In this document: positions 11,901 through 18,812 of the stretch, one piece after another
Numbering within the stretch: position 1 is the first letter of the stretch
How the letters are laid out: each line of letters begins with the position of its first letter
NCBI GenBank assembly: GCA_020053355.1
Contig: JAGVNI010000008.1
Location: forward strand, 1 to 64,000
From: an archaeon
GTDB lineage: Archaea; Micrarchaeota; Micrarchaeia; Anstonellales; Bilamarchaeaceae
DNA length: 64,000 bases
Direction: 5' to 3'
Translations under genes and position numbers: made by a program
Notes under the pieces: model-generated
Databases searched by the model: none
Told to the model about the DNA's origin: nothing
What the model saw: the letters and a program-made list of their open reading frames with translations, nothing else

Positions 11901-14431
11901 CCTACCAGGCTGAAATCCGGGCTGTCGGCGGAATGCCGCTGACGGTAGGGGCACGCGGACGCCTTGAATGGCGCCCGAGCAGGTACCAGACGAATGCGAT
12001 GGGGATAACGGCGGCTTACAGTGGCATCGACCTGCTTCGCGAGACGCGCGCTGCCGGAATGGATTCGGACCAGATATATGGCCGGATGAACACCGTCCTC
12101 ACAAGCCTGTACGGCTGGTCCGAAGACGAGGCCAGGGACACCGGATGGCTTGCCGCAGGAAGCTACATGTATGCACGCATGGAAGACTGGACGGTCCGCA
12201 ACGCGGACGGCACGTATACGACGACACGCCAGGGACCTGAAGGCACTCCGGAAAACCATTTCGCGAGCGCGATGTTCATGTACTGGGCTCAGCGCCATGG
12301 GATTCTCATGGGTGCGCAGAGGGTACCAGGCTGGAGCAGGATTTATGACAGGATAGACCAGGCTATGAGGGCGGTGCAGCAGAATCCGGCAAACGAAGCG
12401 CAGATACTCTCGCAACTCTCAACAGCATTACGGCAGGACCTCCAGCAGGACATATGGAGGTTCGCGCTCGCTTACGGATATGACGGCGAGAGGGTGAGGA
12501 TTTACACCATTGCCGGCGGCCAGTACGTGAACGATGAGACCGCTTACGGCAACCTCTACGCCCTGGCGCTTTTCGGCAGGCCGACGGCTGCGTTCGTGGA
12601 CATACTCGGCCATGCCTACGGGTATTCGCCGCTGGTCATCAGCGAGGACCCCGCTACGGCAGGCGGCTTCAGCGTGAGAAGGGACAGGCTTAGCCCCTTC
12701 CTCGACCTTTACGGCGGTTTCGGAGTCGTCGACTGGCCGAGCGTGAGCCTGCAAAGGTACCAGAGAGAGGTAACGATTAGCGGCGGCGCAGACATCCCCA
12801 GCGCGCTCCGGGATGCCTATCGCGATATGGGCGGAACGCGCAACCGCTCAAGGCTCATACGGCTTTACGGCGAAAGTTTCGTGACCGCAGTTGAAGCGGG
12901 CAGGGCGGGCCTGGAGTGGATGATAAGGCCTCCGGCGCAGGTAAGGGCAGAGATGCAGACGCGCCTCACGCAGGACGACCCGGTTGTAATGTCTTTCCTG
13001 AACCTGAGAAGGGGCAGGGAAAGCGTAAGGCAGGCCGCGAGCGCAGAGGATGCGGCAGCCTTGATTGACATATACCGGGAACTGAGGAAGACTGCGCCTG
13101 ACCGGCAGAGGCTTGAGACGCAGTATTCGCAACAGCTGGTGGATTTGGTCGAGCGCAACACCACCGACCTCGACTGGGTGCTGCTGCCCCCGGAGAGGAT
13201 GAGGGCGGAATTGACGCGCAGGGCGCAGACCAGCGGCTCCGCAGAGGCGGCGATATCCGAATGCGGGATACCCGCCCCGCCGGCACAGGCTGAGTTGACA
13301 GGGCCCGAGGTCAAGAGGCTCATGGAGCAGAATATGCTTGATGTGCTAGTCGGGGCAAGCGGCGCGCAATCCAGGGCCGGCCTGAGCGCGGAGCGCTATG
13401 ACGTGCTCCTTGGCAGCCACCTCGGAAGCCCCGAGGGCAGAAGGGCGAGGGGCACGACATTCTACGTGCTGCACACGCCCGTAGCCGAGAGGCCGGATGC
13501 GCGGGGCTCGCTGGTGATTGGCGATGAGACAGACCTCGATGAGTGGATGAGGCACGGCCACGAGATAGGGCGGGGCATCTCAAGGCTGGAAGTCGCACAG
13601 TCCGGAAGCGATTATACGTTCACCTTCTCTGGCGACCAGAGGCTTCGCGCGCTCACTGCCTTCAGGCTTGTGGGAGGGATTTCCGTGCCGATAAGGCCGG
13701 CTGACTACGGCAATTTCCGCGTAGGCAACAGCTGGACTGTCGGGGGGCTCGTGCAGGTGCTGCAGGACCACAGGATGGACCTGCTGACAGGCGCGATGTA
13801 CGGAAGGCGCGAATATGGCAACGAGCGCTGGGACCAGTGGACAATTTCGATGTCCGGACGCCTCCAGGGCACGAATACGGCGACTGTCAGCGAGCAGTGG
13901 TACGGATACGTGTTCTTCAATCGGCAAACCAAGCAAATCGTATTCGCCAGCGACGGCGTCTTCACGGACGGCGCCGAGATGCGCTCGGTCTGCGAATCGC
14001 TTGGAGGGGCCGGGTGCACCAACCTGACCGAGCTTTCCAGGACGACCGGCGGCGTGGGCCTGGAGTGGGCTCGCACGGATGTCATGACCGGCGACCGGAT
14101 GAGCTTCCACTTCTTCTTCGAAGGGGGAGCTGAGAGCTACAACCGCTTCGGCGGGGCAGGGACGACGGATGCGGGCGGGTTGTATACTGCCAACCCGAAC
14201 CGCGACAACCAGTTCATTTTCAGGAGCGGCGCGACATTCTCGTACACCCAGCAGGCCCCGAACAGCACGGTTCCGAACATTTACTCGCTGAGCGCCACGG
14301 GCCAGAGCGGCACTTGGCCGATAATACCGGGCGACGTCACGCGGCCTGAATACCTGCAGTCATACGAGACCGCCGTCGGTACTGGCGTGCCCGGCTGGTC
14401 GTTCATGCTGCATGGCAGAATAGCATGGTAA
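5909..14431 (+). CDS. Giant exported repeat protein with beta-barrel-like C-terminus
   Basis: About 2840 residues from the ATG at 5909; an upstream in-frame ATG at 5735 precedes the TATA box. The N-terminus is Arg-rich, followed by one hydrophobic segment (residues ~35-58). Residues ~75-430 carry the helical FILTG-type units shared with the 183-5093 protein. Nine copies of a roughly 50-residue unit follow (consensus h-R-x-h-Y-x-x-L..R..L...YG..hV..V..N...L..L): seven between nt 7310 and 9540 and two at 12809-13224. The middle (nt ~10500-12780) is Gly/Thr/Pro-rich. The last 350 residues are beta-hairpin-like and end HGRIAW with a terminal Trp. Not recognised as a known family. Probably a cell-surface or outer-layer protein working with its shorter relative. 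Confidence 0.6.
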   Translation: MSGPRLRKEGEGGEPEGERSARWRRTRFLSHFNSRWTATTLTGLMTLGSVSILNIVSPNIAMTQPGPEQRRRGRAGAEPEEITRLQQQAIDAAAAFRDYIVGGDPARRQAFWTIYNTPFGGATLHDNSTFMSKLFEELDRVGQDAQVRPVFDAFCASRGRLFGFLWSNPVHFTDFIDTTYNLRTLLSRAPTPDQVRVLVTQVQGSEGRPARADSQVGRIRAAMRATSGLSVEDAVRADFDRANREEALQRYDQGLVDVVWQNMPRQLAVRAAGALRDFILTGDEAKRTLFRGIWDANTSQAFTDAFTAEFRTAIYQNTAAGLAPIAQAYNTAHSGIDPNEFAGMITRLYQAAGRGTVQDVEALRQAEGANVIDPLLRIVAQGMAGRAITLLRDVLETGNQTSRDSFVAILNGRLAVVSNNTVTMPTVENNDVFWTEFTRMYTSEISRNSRLATLVRSFQRNILPIAIRDIYSELARASPDTARLNTDYGPDLVNLVAGNLGTLTWMLRPDADLNAEITRRSRAEDPAAVRINGMRVTFNKASGLREVYAALVQERARARSLEAPDVVTLLEQNYDALSYLGGSPAQVQAEVDRRARARPPDALAAQLKARFPTNAGEALSRAYSAMRDARARRAQLVTTYGQEFVDAVSANLDNLQWVLRPVEEIDREMRTRRTDPFVTRVNSAVGYSVGTLAHGLRDIYTTLGRSSPDRAALVTQYGENVVAYVEANRARLAWLGGDLATVERTLQDPSTDATIRQAQGFLYSYSPVQLVSAIARARSAISRRGLALADATDAYGTVFVGPVVSRQAVATPSISPTAAQPLQAVIESRCQNIIRDMEAIDSQLRWNILEPARVVMREHMERWRRENDAIRLEARQTQDPAALAALEARQQVLINSMMTPSDMRRAVEMAFSMIHLAETGGDMTRAPSLDGVSTTDMDIGTLNRLTTWYNGPGMAGKQPIISDVVSSVLYRADPNLYRFITGVEEPGLASAISRTFASTQRRGADARATLVILYGEPFVALVESQAGNLRILESPSVMQSPTATMQALRMAENELYASIVVRVYRALANPRQGEDRASMVTLFGEAFVRVVETNQAQMIALGTGTPTLEQIRALPAPVKQALFAAYPPAYARSVGALARTFRRQDDFIFRGMGTVYSVLRERPQSSAPADRRTAFDQRVRELYATYGEQFVRTIDANMAQLDFLQSPTSSTRDLARLTPEVRERLNVTFESGPAVGRANFMPNFMRVATQLPRVFTQLRGALAFNNPTDTLSTTFANAIQYYRDQFGTNDYLFNQYINIDLLSRNIQRLARQYSISLPAYIMDGIETPEELSRFLASDTGREFIAEGRRQYERVEQQYLLGRADLPATSPLRLSGDLSDSSVSDLRNRLSILDALYLGLALPSISGTDSAFSRAAATATFNSMLIISNRDPYLVGPFLLQVLPAIIAVAQDERTIVAALETFNSIFAQRYESGTREIAYSTALNRRYFLEVFARIGQQLPEVTSTYDHNRLEDELRLVPEPRADEGYLSPLLYRYRPGFWQGDGLEPLPTMYGQQGSPIRLLPTPTMPTSPFLPVPGGFTLNSGASGLFSSMYDQLRPPAARMFRQRVPQRFRIGALGASTIIRRINQLFGPMPVDYNDYWLSGFGETGGFYSHEERGPTSRDRGGAAAVGGGRTISGGTRGSARWTREQAETAGTATAGQPTQSNSTTTDTVDVAASSVRLPMPMSGPVPLPLFGLIPYNMFGMQDGTGIHRARQEFHYENASSETRTTTPGTGGQPGTTTVTDQQTAGRTRGLLDTYQRIARESQTDMLLFVSGEHVPELTGPGGTSGQEGQDRLKSRLYFVTRTGDIYQLAYGLDTRAQLLNYLYAGANTQQALASARTVGRQMLTGDSAAGGFDGSAVGFTLPRAGGDSFSALALGQLVRSMSTMDPVHAEQAVGMAVTNLLSDRRQRDIYAAFYRGAEMVTVDPQNRAHISDSRFAEGTGELMWRRMRIDPMAYQAEIRAVGGMPLTVGARGRLEWRPSRYQTNAMGITAAYSGIDLLRETRAAGMDSDQIYGRMNTVLTSLYGWSEDEARDTGWLAAGSYMYARMEDWTVRNADGTYTTTRQGPEGTPENHFASAMFMYWAQRHGILMGAQRVPGWSRIYDRIDQAMRAVQQNPANEAQILSQLSTALRQDLQQDIWRFALAYGYDGERVRIYTIAGGQYVNDETAYGNLYALALFGRPTAAFVDILGHAYGYSPLVISEDPATAGGFSVRRDRLSPFLDLYGGFGVVDWPSVSLQRYQREVTISGGADIPSALRDAYRDMGGTRNRSRLIRLYGESFVTAVEAGRAGLEWMIRPPAQVRAEMQTRLTQDDPVVMSFLNLRRGRESVRQAASAEDAAALIDIYRELRKTAPDRQRLETQYSQQLVDLVERNTTDLDWVLLPPERMRAELTRRAQTSGSAEAAISECGIPAPPAQAELTGPEVKRLMEQNMLDVLVGASGAQSRAGLSAERYDVLLGSHLGSPEGRRARGTTFYVLHTPVAERPDARGSLVIGDETDLDEWMRHGHEIGRGISRLEVAQSGSDYTFTFSGDQRLRALTAFRLVGGISVPIRPADYGNFRVGNSWTVGGLVQVLQDHRMDLLTGAMYGRREYGNERWDQWTISMSGRLQGTNTATVSEQWYGYVFFNRQTKQIVFASDGVFTDGAEMRSVCESLGGAGCTNLTELSRTTGGVGLEWARTDVMTGDRMSFHFFFEGGAESYNRFGGAGTTDAGGLYTANPNRDNQFIFRSGATFSYTQQAPNSTVPNIYSLSATGQSGTWPIIPGDVTRPEYLQSYETAVGTGVPGWSFMLHGRIAW
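7310..13224 (+). repeat. Nine-copy ~50-residue helical repeat inside the giant protein
   Basis: Copies start near nt 7310, 7537, 7762, 7993, 8881, 9085, 9361, 12809 and 13063. Each has two helices around a core such as YGQEFVDAVSANLDNLQWVL or YGESFVTAVEAGRAGLEWMI, often followed by RPxxxhxxEhxxR. They are protein-level repeats: DNA identity is low, so the duplications are old. The last two copies are separated from the first seven by over 3 kb of different sequence. Confidence 0.65.
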
Positions 14432-14475
14432 TTTTTCCAGAATTTTTTTTTAATTATTTTTTTATTCCTATTCCA
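14432..14475 (+). terminator. T-rich transcription terminator after the giant gene
   Basis: Directly after the stop codon there are two long T runs (ttttttttt and ttttttt) separated by AATTA. This matches the oligo-T termination signals used by archaeal RNA polymerase. The convergent gene at 14548-14973 lies beyond it. Confidence 0.5.
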
Positions 14476-14547
14476 GCGGCAGCTCCCGGCGCAGATGCTG
14501 GGGAGTAGAAAAATTTAATAGGAAGAGGTTGAAAAAGGAAGGAACGG

Positions 14548-14973
14548 TTATTTCTTCTTGATTGGCTTGTCCTTTGCCGCGATTTTCGCCTCGGTGGCAA
14601 TCAGGGGCGGCATGAACGGGGGCAGCAGGTTGAAGGGCCGGAGCAGGAAGATGCTGTTCATCCCGGCATTGGCGTTTATCATGTTGATTGCCGTCGCGCC
14701 GAACTCCATCGGGACGATTTTGGCCTTCTTGTATTCGACCAGCATCCTTTTCAGGTTGTCAGGCGTGTCCCTGCAGTAGGCCTCGCCCATAATCCGGAGG
14801 GAGCCGATGTCCGGCTTGTAGTCGACGGCATAGGTGAACTCGAGTATTACCCCGTCCGGAGTCTTCTGCGTGATTTTATCCACATTGACGTTGACGTCGA
14901 CGCTCGCAGGCACGCCGTCCTTGGCCTTCTTCACTTCCCCGCCTCTGAAAGTTAAGCCCATGACTTCAAGCAT
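14548..14973 (-). CDS. SecB-like protein, second copy
   Basis: 141 residues. Residues ~22-62 form a beta-rich part (VDVNVNVDKI, VILEFTYAVDYKPDIGSLRI) and the C-terminal half is helical, with a tail LLRPFNLLPPFMPPL that closely parallels the LNLAPVNF segment of bacterial SecB. It shares this plan with the 134-residue protein at 5180, and the two flank the 8.5-kb giant gene. The likely role is a secretion chaperone keeping large exported proteins unfolded. A TATA-like TTTTTATTAG on the minus strand near 15000-15010 suits a start at 14973, though the internal Met at residue 5 is also possible. Fold assignment is by motif and layout only. Confidence 0.55.
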   Translation of the reverse strand: MLEVMGLTFRGGEVKKAKDGVPASVDVNVNVDKITQKTPDGVILEFTYAVDYKPDIGSLRIMGEAYCRDTPDNLKRMLVEYKKAKIVPMEFGATAINMINANAGMNSIFLLRPFNLLPPFMPPLIATEAKIAAKDKPIKKK

Positions 14974-15012
14974 ATTTATCCCGATGGATAGAATCAGGCA
15001 TCTAATAAAAAG

Positions 15013-15591
15013 CTATCCCCGGCCGGAATCCGCAAACCGCTTCCCCCGCCCGCACGGCACGACCTTCAGCTTGCCGCCGAAATCGAAACCCGAATCCCCC
15101 CCGCCGGCACCAAGCTCCCGCCCGCCCATAATCCGGTCAAGGGTGATTGCCAATGCCGCGACTTCGCTGTGCGGCTGGTTCGTCACGGAAGCATTGTAGT
15201 CGGCAAGGGCGTAAATCTCGCCCGGGACCTGCTCGCTCCCGACGATTATGAGGAGCTTTTCGCGCCCTTTGATTTCCGGGACGACGTCCTGCACCGGAAG
15301 GCCGTACATGGTCAGATGGATGATGGCAAAGCCGTCCCGCTTGCGGGATTTTATGAACGAGACCGCGCTTTTCTCATATGAAACCGAGAACCCGGAACCC
15401 GCCTGCGTCCTGCCGCCCCAGTTCTCGCAAATTTTCGAAACGCTCAACTCGAAACCCGCGTCATGCTGGCCGGTGTATGCTATGGATGCGGCTCCGAAAG
15501 CCCTTGCCACCAAGGCGACGTGAGTGGAGATTCGCTCATCGCGCGGAAGGCGGTGCGAAAGGCGGAGGACTTCGATGTGCATCGCGGCCAT
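15013..15591 (-). CDS. tRNA (cytidine(56)-2'-O)-methyltransferase, aTrm56
   Basis: 192 residues. The start (HIEVLRLSHRLPRDERISTHVALVARAFGA read in pieces: VLRLSHR, RDERISTHV, VARAFGA) and later segments (HLTMYGLP, IIVGSEQVPGEIYALADYN, SVTNQPHSEVAALAI) match the archaeal SPOUT-class enzyme aTrm56, which methylates the ribose of C56 in the tRNA T-loop. The knotted SAM site is formed by the VGSEQVPGE and NQPHSE loops. Two starts are possible (15591 and 15582); the palindromic TATA box at 15612-15623 is 27 bp from 15591, suiting a leaderless start. It is transcribed divergently from the ABC exporter. Confidence 0.88.
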   Translation of the reverse strand: MAAMHIEVLRLSHRLPRDERISTHVALVARAFGAASIAYTGQHDAGFELSVSKICENWGGRTQAGSGFSVSYEKSAVSFIKSRKRDGFAIIHLTMYGLPVQDVVPEIKGREKLLIIVGSEQVPGEIYALADYNASVTNQPHSEVAALAITLDRIMGGRELGAGGGDSGFDFGGKLKVVPCGRGKRFADSGRG

Positions 15592-15611
15592 GCATTGAAT
15601 GATCCGGAATA

Positions 15612-15623
15612 GGATTTAAATCC
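15612..15623. promoter_or_regulatory. Palindromic TATA box serving two divergent genes
   Basis: The sequence GGATTTAAATCC is a perfect 12-bp palindrome midway between aTrm56 (minus) and the ABC ATPase (plus). Its centre is 27 bp from the ATG at 15591 and 28 bp from the ATG at 15646, the usual archaeal TATA-to-start distance, so both genes may be leaderless and share this single site. Confidence 0.55.
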
Positions 15624-15645
15624 AAGCGCGCGAAGCCTTTAGCGC

Positions 15646-16635
15646 ATGGACATAATCGAACTTAGCGGCCTCACGAAGAAATTCGGCCCCCTCGTAGCCG
15701 TGGACAGCGTTTCGCTCAAAATACGGGAGGGGGAGATTTTCGGCCTTCTCGGGCCGAACGGGGCGGGGAAGACCACGGCAATCTCCATGCTTGTGACCAT
15801 GAAGAAGCCGACGTCAGGAAGCGCCTGCGTGAACGGGTTCGACATCGTGAAAGAGCCTGACGGCGTGCGCAGAAGCATCGGAATAGTCTTCCAGGACCCG
15901 TCGCTCGATGAGGAGCTGACCGCCTATGAGAATTTGGAACTGCATGCGGCCATGTATGGCATCGAGCGCAAGGACCGCCGCGACCGGATACTCGAAGTAG
16001 TGCGGATTGTCGAACTGGAAGACCGCATCAACGACATAGTGAAGACGTTCTCAGGCGGGATGCGGAGGAGGCTTGAAATCGCACGCGGGCTCCTGCACTA
16101 CCCGAAAATCCTTTTCCTGGACGAGCCGACAATAGGCCTGGACCCCCAGACCAGGAAGCACGTCTGGGATTACATCAAGACGCTGAAAGTAGAGCATGGG
16201 ATCACGATTGTCATGACGACGCATTACATGGAGGAGGCTGATTCGCTCTGCGACCGGGTCGCCATCATAGACAACGGAAAAATCATCGCGCTGGATACGC
16301 CGGATGCGCTCAAGGACTCGCTCGGCGGGGACATCATAATCGTGCGGACTCCGGAACCCAGGAAAATCGAGGAGGCTGTCAAGGGAATCGCCAGGAAGAC
16401 GAAAATCGACGATGGCTCAATCAGCCTGAGCGTGGCGCAGGCGGATAAGAAAATCCTGAAAATAATGGACATAGCGCGCGAGAGGAAAATCGAGGTGCAG
16501 GCAATCAGCATGCACAAGCCCACCCTCGACGACGTTTTCCTGCATTACACGGGCCGCAACATCAGGGAAGAGGCGGTGAGCGGCAAGGACGCGATGCGCA
16601 TCCGGCACAATGCCTGGGCAGGGGGGAGAAGATGA
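15646..16635 (+). CDS. ABC transporter ATP-binding protein (DrrA-type exporter)
   Basis: 329 residues, the usual length for ABC-2 exporter ATPases of the daunorubicin-resistance type. Visible motifs are Walker A (GPNGAGKTT, ~36-44), Q-loop (VFQDPSLDEELT), signature (FSGGMRRRLEIA, ~138-149), Walker B (ILFLDEPTIGLD) and H-switch (TTHYMEEAD). The C-terminal ~100 residues form the extra domain of this subfamily. It energises the membrane partner encoded by the next gene, whose ATG overlaps its TGA by 4 nt. The substrate cannot be read from sequence; small hydrophobic compounds or lipids are usual. Confidence 0.9.
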   Translation: MDIIELSGLTKKFGPLVAVDSVSLKIREGEIFGLLGPNGAGKTTAISMLVTMKKPTSGSACVNGFDIVKEPDGVRRSIGIVFQDPSLDEELTAYENLELHAAMYGIERKDRRDRILEVVRIVELEDRINDIVKTFSGGMRRRLEIARGLLHYPKILFLDEPTIGLDPQTRKHVWDYIKTLKVEHGITIVMTTHYMEEADSLCDRVAIIDNGKIIALDTPDALKDSLGGDIIIVRTPEPRKIEEAVKGIARKTKIDDGSISLSVAQADKKILKIMDIARERKIEVQAISMHKPTLDDVFLHYTGRNIREEAVSGKDAMRIRHNAWAGGRR

Positions 16636-17390
16636 ACCACGAGCTCACCGCGCTGTATTTCATGTGGAAACGCGAACTGATCCGGTTCACCCGCTCGAAA
16701 AGCAGGGTGGTTGGCAGCCTCGCCATGCCGTTTTTCTTCATGGCGATTCTGGGGACCAGCATGAACGGGATTGGCAGCCTCCCGGCCGGCGATGGCAACT
16801 ATCTGGAATTCATCATGCCCGGCATCCTCGCGATGGTTTTGCTTTTCGGTTCTGTTTTCACAGGTGTGATAGTCATCATGGACAGGCAGTTCGGATTCCT
16901 GAAGGAGACGCTTGTGGCGCCCGTTTCTCGGACATGCATAGTCCTTGGGAAGTCGCTCGGCGGGGCGACTACTGCGGTCCTCCAGGGGCTCATGATGATG
17001 GGGCTCGCGGTCGCCCTCGGCGCGAGCGTCGATTTGGCAGGCCTTCCGGTTGTGATAGCCCTCATGGCACTGATTTCGATGGCGTTTGTTGCGCTCGGCG
17101 TGGCAATCGGCTCCGTGCTTGAAGACATGCATGGGTTCCAGCTCATTATGAATTTCCTCGTGATGCCGATGTTCTTCTTGTCCGGGGCGCTTTTCCCGCT
17201 GAGTTCGGCCCCTGAAATCGTGAGGATGGTGTCATATATCGACCCGCTCACCTACGCCGTCGAGGCCATGAGGTTCTTCCTTGTCGGGCATTCGACCATG
17301 CCGATTGAAATCAGCCTCGGCGTCCTTGTATTGTTCTTCGCGGCCACCACCACCATATCCACGTATCTTTTCAACCGGATAGAGAGCTAG
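16632..17390 (+). CDS. ABC-2 type transporter permease
   Basis: 252 residues with about six hydrophobic segments (e.g. FIMPGILAMVLLFGSVFTGV, LPVVIALMALISMAFVALGV, LGVLVLFFAATTTISTYLF) and the conserved ABC-2 segment MNFLVMPMFFLSGALFPLS near residues 174-192. It forms the membrane channel of the exporter with the upstream ATPase; the ATGA overlap implies translational coupling. The family is DrrB/YadH-like. No further gene follows in the operon. Confidence 0.9.
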   Translation: MNHELTALYFMWKRELIRFTRSKSRVVGSLAMPFFFMAILGTSMNGIGSLPAGDGNYLEFIMPGILAMVLLFGSVFTGVIVIMDRQFGFLKETLVAPVSRTCIVLGKSLGGATTAVLQGLMMMGLAVALGASVDLAGLPVVIALMALISMAFVALGVAIGSVLEDMHGFQLIMNFLVMPMFFLSGALFPLSSAPEIVRMVSYIDPLTYAVEAMRFFLVGHSTMPIEISLGVLVLFFAATTTISTYLFNRIES

Positions 17391-17436
17391 GGCGGGACAC
17401 CCATTCATTAAAAATCCCTAAAGGGAATTGGATGTC

Positions 17437-18786
17437 ATGGCACGCTACTTCGGCACTAACGGAGTCCGGGGCAGGATTGATGAATTGACCCCCGACCTTG
17501 CCCGCAGCCTCTCGCAGGCGACAGGGTGCTATTTCAAATGCGGTAAAATACTCCTCGCGCGCGACTGCAGGCTGACCGGGGGGATTTTGCGCGCCTCGGT
17601 GGTTTCGGGACTCGTATCCTCCGGATGCGAGGTGGTGGATATCGGCATAGCGAGCTCTCCGACAGCAGAGTTCATGGTGAAGAGGCTCGGAGCGGACGGC
17701 TGCATCATCATCACCGCATCCCACAATCCGCCGGAATGGAACGGGCTGAAAGCCGTGGACGGGAAGGGCGTCGCGGTATCGAAAGAGAGGGGCGAAGATA
17801 TCGAAAAACTGCTTGGGGAACCCGCATCTGGGGGCAAGGAAGGCAGGGTTACGCAGTATGACAGCGCCACTGCGGAACACATAGAGGAGATAATGAGGCA
17901 CATCAGTGCTGATGGGATAAAGAAGAAAAAACCGAAAATCGTGATTGACTGCGGGAATGGCACTGCCGCGCTTATAGCACCAAAACTTCTCAAGGGCCTT
18001 GGATGCGAAATATTAAGCCTCAATTCGCATATGGACGGACGGTTCCCGGGAAGGCCGTCCGAACCGACCGAAGCGAATGTGAAGGACTTGATTGCGCTTG
18101 TGAAATCCTCGAACTCCGATGCCGGAATCGCCTGGGACGGAGACGGGGACCGCGTGATATTCGTCGATGAGTCGGGCGGATACGTCATCGGGGACAAGGT
18201 TTATGCGCTCTCGATTCTGTGGAAAGCGGCAAAACTCAAAACCCGAAACTCGAAACCCGCCGGCGATGTCGTTACGACCGTCGCCACAAGCAAGGCCGTG
18301 GAAGACGTCGCTGCAAAACTCGGCCTCAAAACCCGATATACTGCTATCGGCGCCCCATACCTGTCTGAAGAGGTCGCGAAGGGCGGGGCGTTCATGGGCG
18401 GGGAAGAGGTCGGCGGCGTGATATGGCCGGAATCCTCGCTTGCCAAGGACGGGTTCCTTACAGCGGCGAAGCTCGCCGAGGCGCTCTGCGTCAAGCCGCT
18501 TTCAGCATGGCTCATGGATGTCCCGACCTACTTCAACGTCAAAACCAAACTCGATGCAAACCCGAAAGCCAAGAAGGAGATTGTCGCCCGCGTCCTGGCG
18601 CATGCGAAGGCAAAGAAGCTCGCTTACATCACGGTCGATGGCGTCCGGATAAACTTCAAGGATTCCTGGGTGATAGTCCGGGCTTCTGGGACAGAGAATT
18701 ATGTCCGGATTTTCGCCGAGGCGAAGAGCCAGGCGGAAGCCAAGCGCCTGGTCCAGGAATTTGAGAAGATAGCAAAAGGCAATTGA
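17437..18786 (+). CDS. glmM: Phosphoglucosamine / phosphomannomutase
   Basis: 449 residues from the ATG at 17437 (three codons after another ATG at 17428); MARYFGTNGVRG is the usual start of the family. It shows the four landmarks of alpha-D-phosphohexomutases: the phosphoserine loop TASHNPPEW, the metal loop AWDGDGDRVIF, the sugar loop GGEEVGGVIW and the phosphate loop RASGTENYVRI. It interconverts 6- and 1-phosphates of glucosamine or mannose for nucleotide-sugar and glycan synthesis. Archaeal members can use both sugars, so the substrate and gene symbol are approximate. Confidence 0.85.
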   Translation: MARYFGTNGVRGRIDELTPDLARSLSQATGCYFKCGKILLARDCRLTGGILRASVVSGLVSSGCEVVDIGIASSPTAEFMVKRLGADGCIIITASHNPPEWNGLKAVDGKGVAVSKERGEDIEKLLGEPASGGKEGRVTQYDSATAEHIEEIMRHISADGIKKKKPKIVIDCGNGTAALIAPKLLKGLGCEILSLNSHMDGRFPGRPSEPTEANVKDLIALVKSSNSDAGIAWDGDGDRVIFVDESGGYVIGDKVYALSILWKAAKLKTRNSKPAGDVVTTVATSKAVEDVAAKLGLKTRYTAIGAPYLSEEVAKGGAFMGGEEVGGVIWPESSLAKDGFLTAAKLAEALCVKPLSAWLMDVPTYFNVKTKLDANPKAKKEIVARVLAHAKAKKLAYITVDGVRINFKDSWVIVRASGTENYVRIFAEAKSQAEAKRLVQEFEKIAKGN

Positions 18787-18812
18787 TGCAGGATATTCTT
18801 GGGGGAGGAGAA

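Noticed and set aside
11423-12415. 330-codon minus-strand open frame within the giant protein gene
   Set aside because: Antisense shadow with His/Arg-rich composition and no motif; the plus-strand frame continues uninterrupted.
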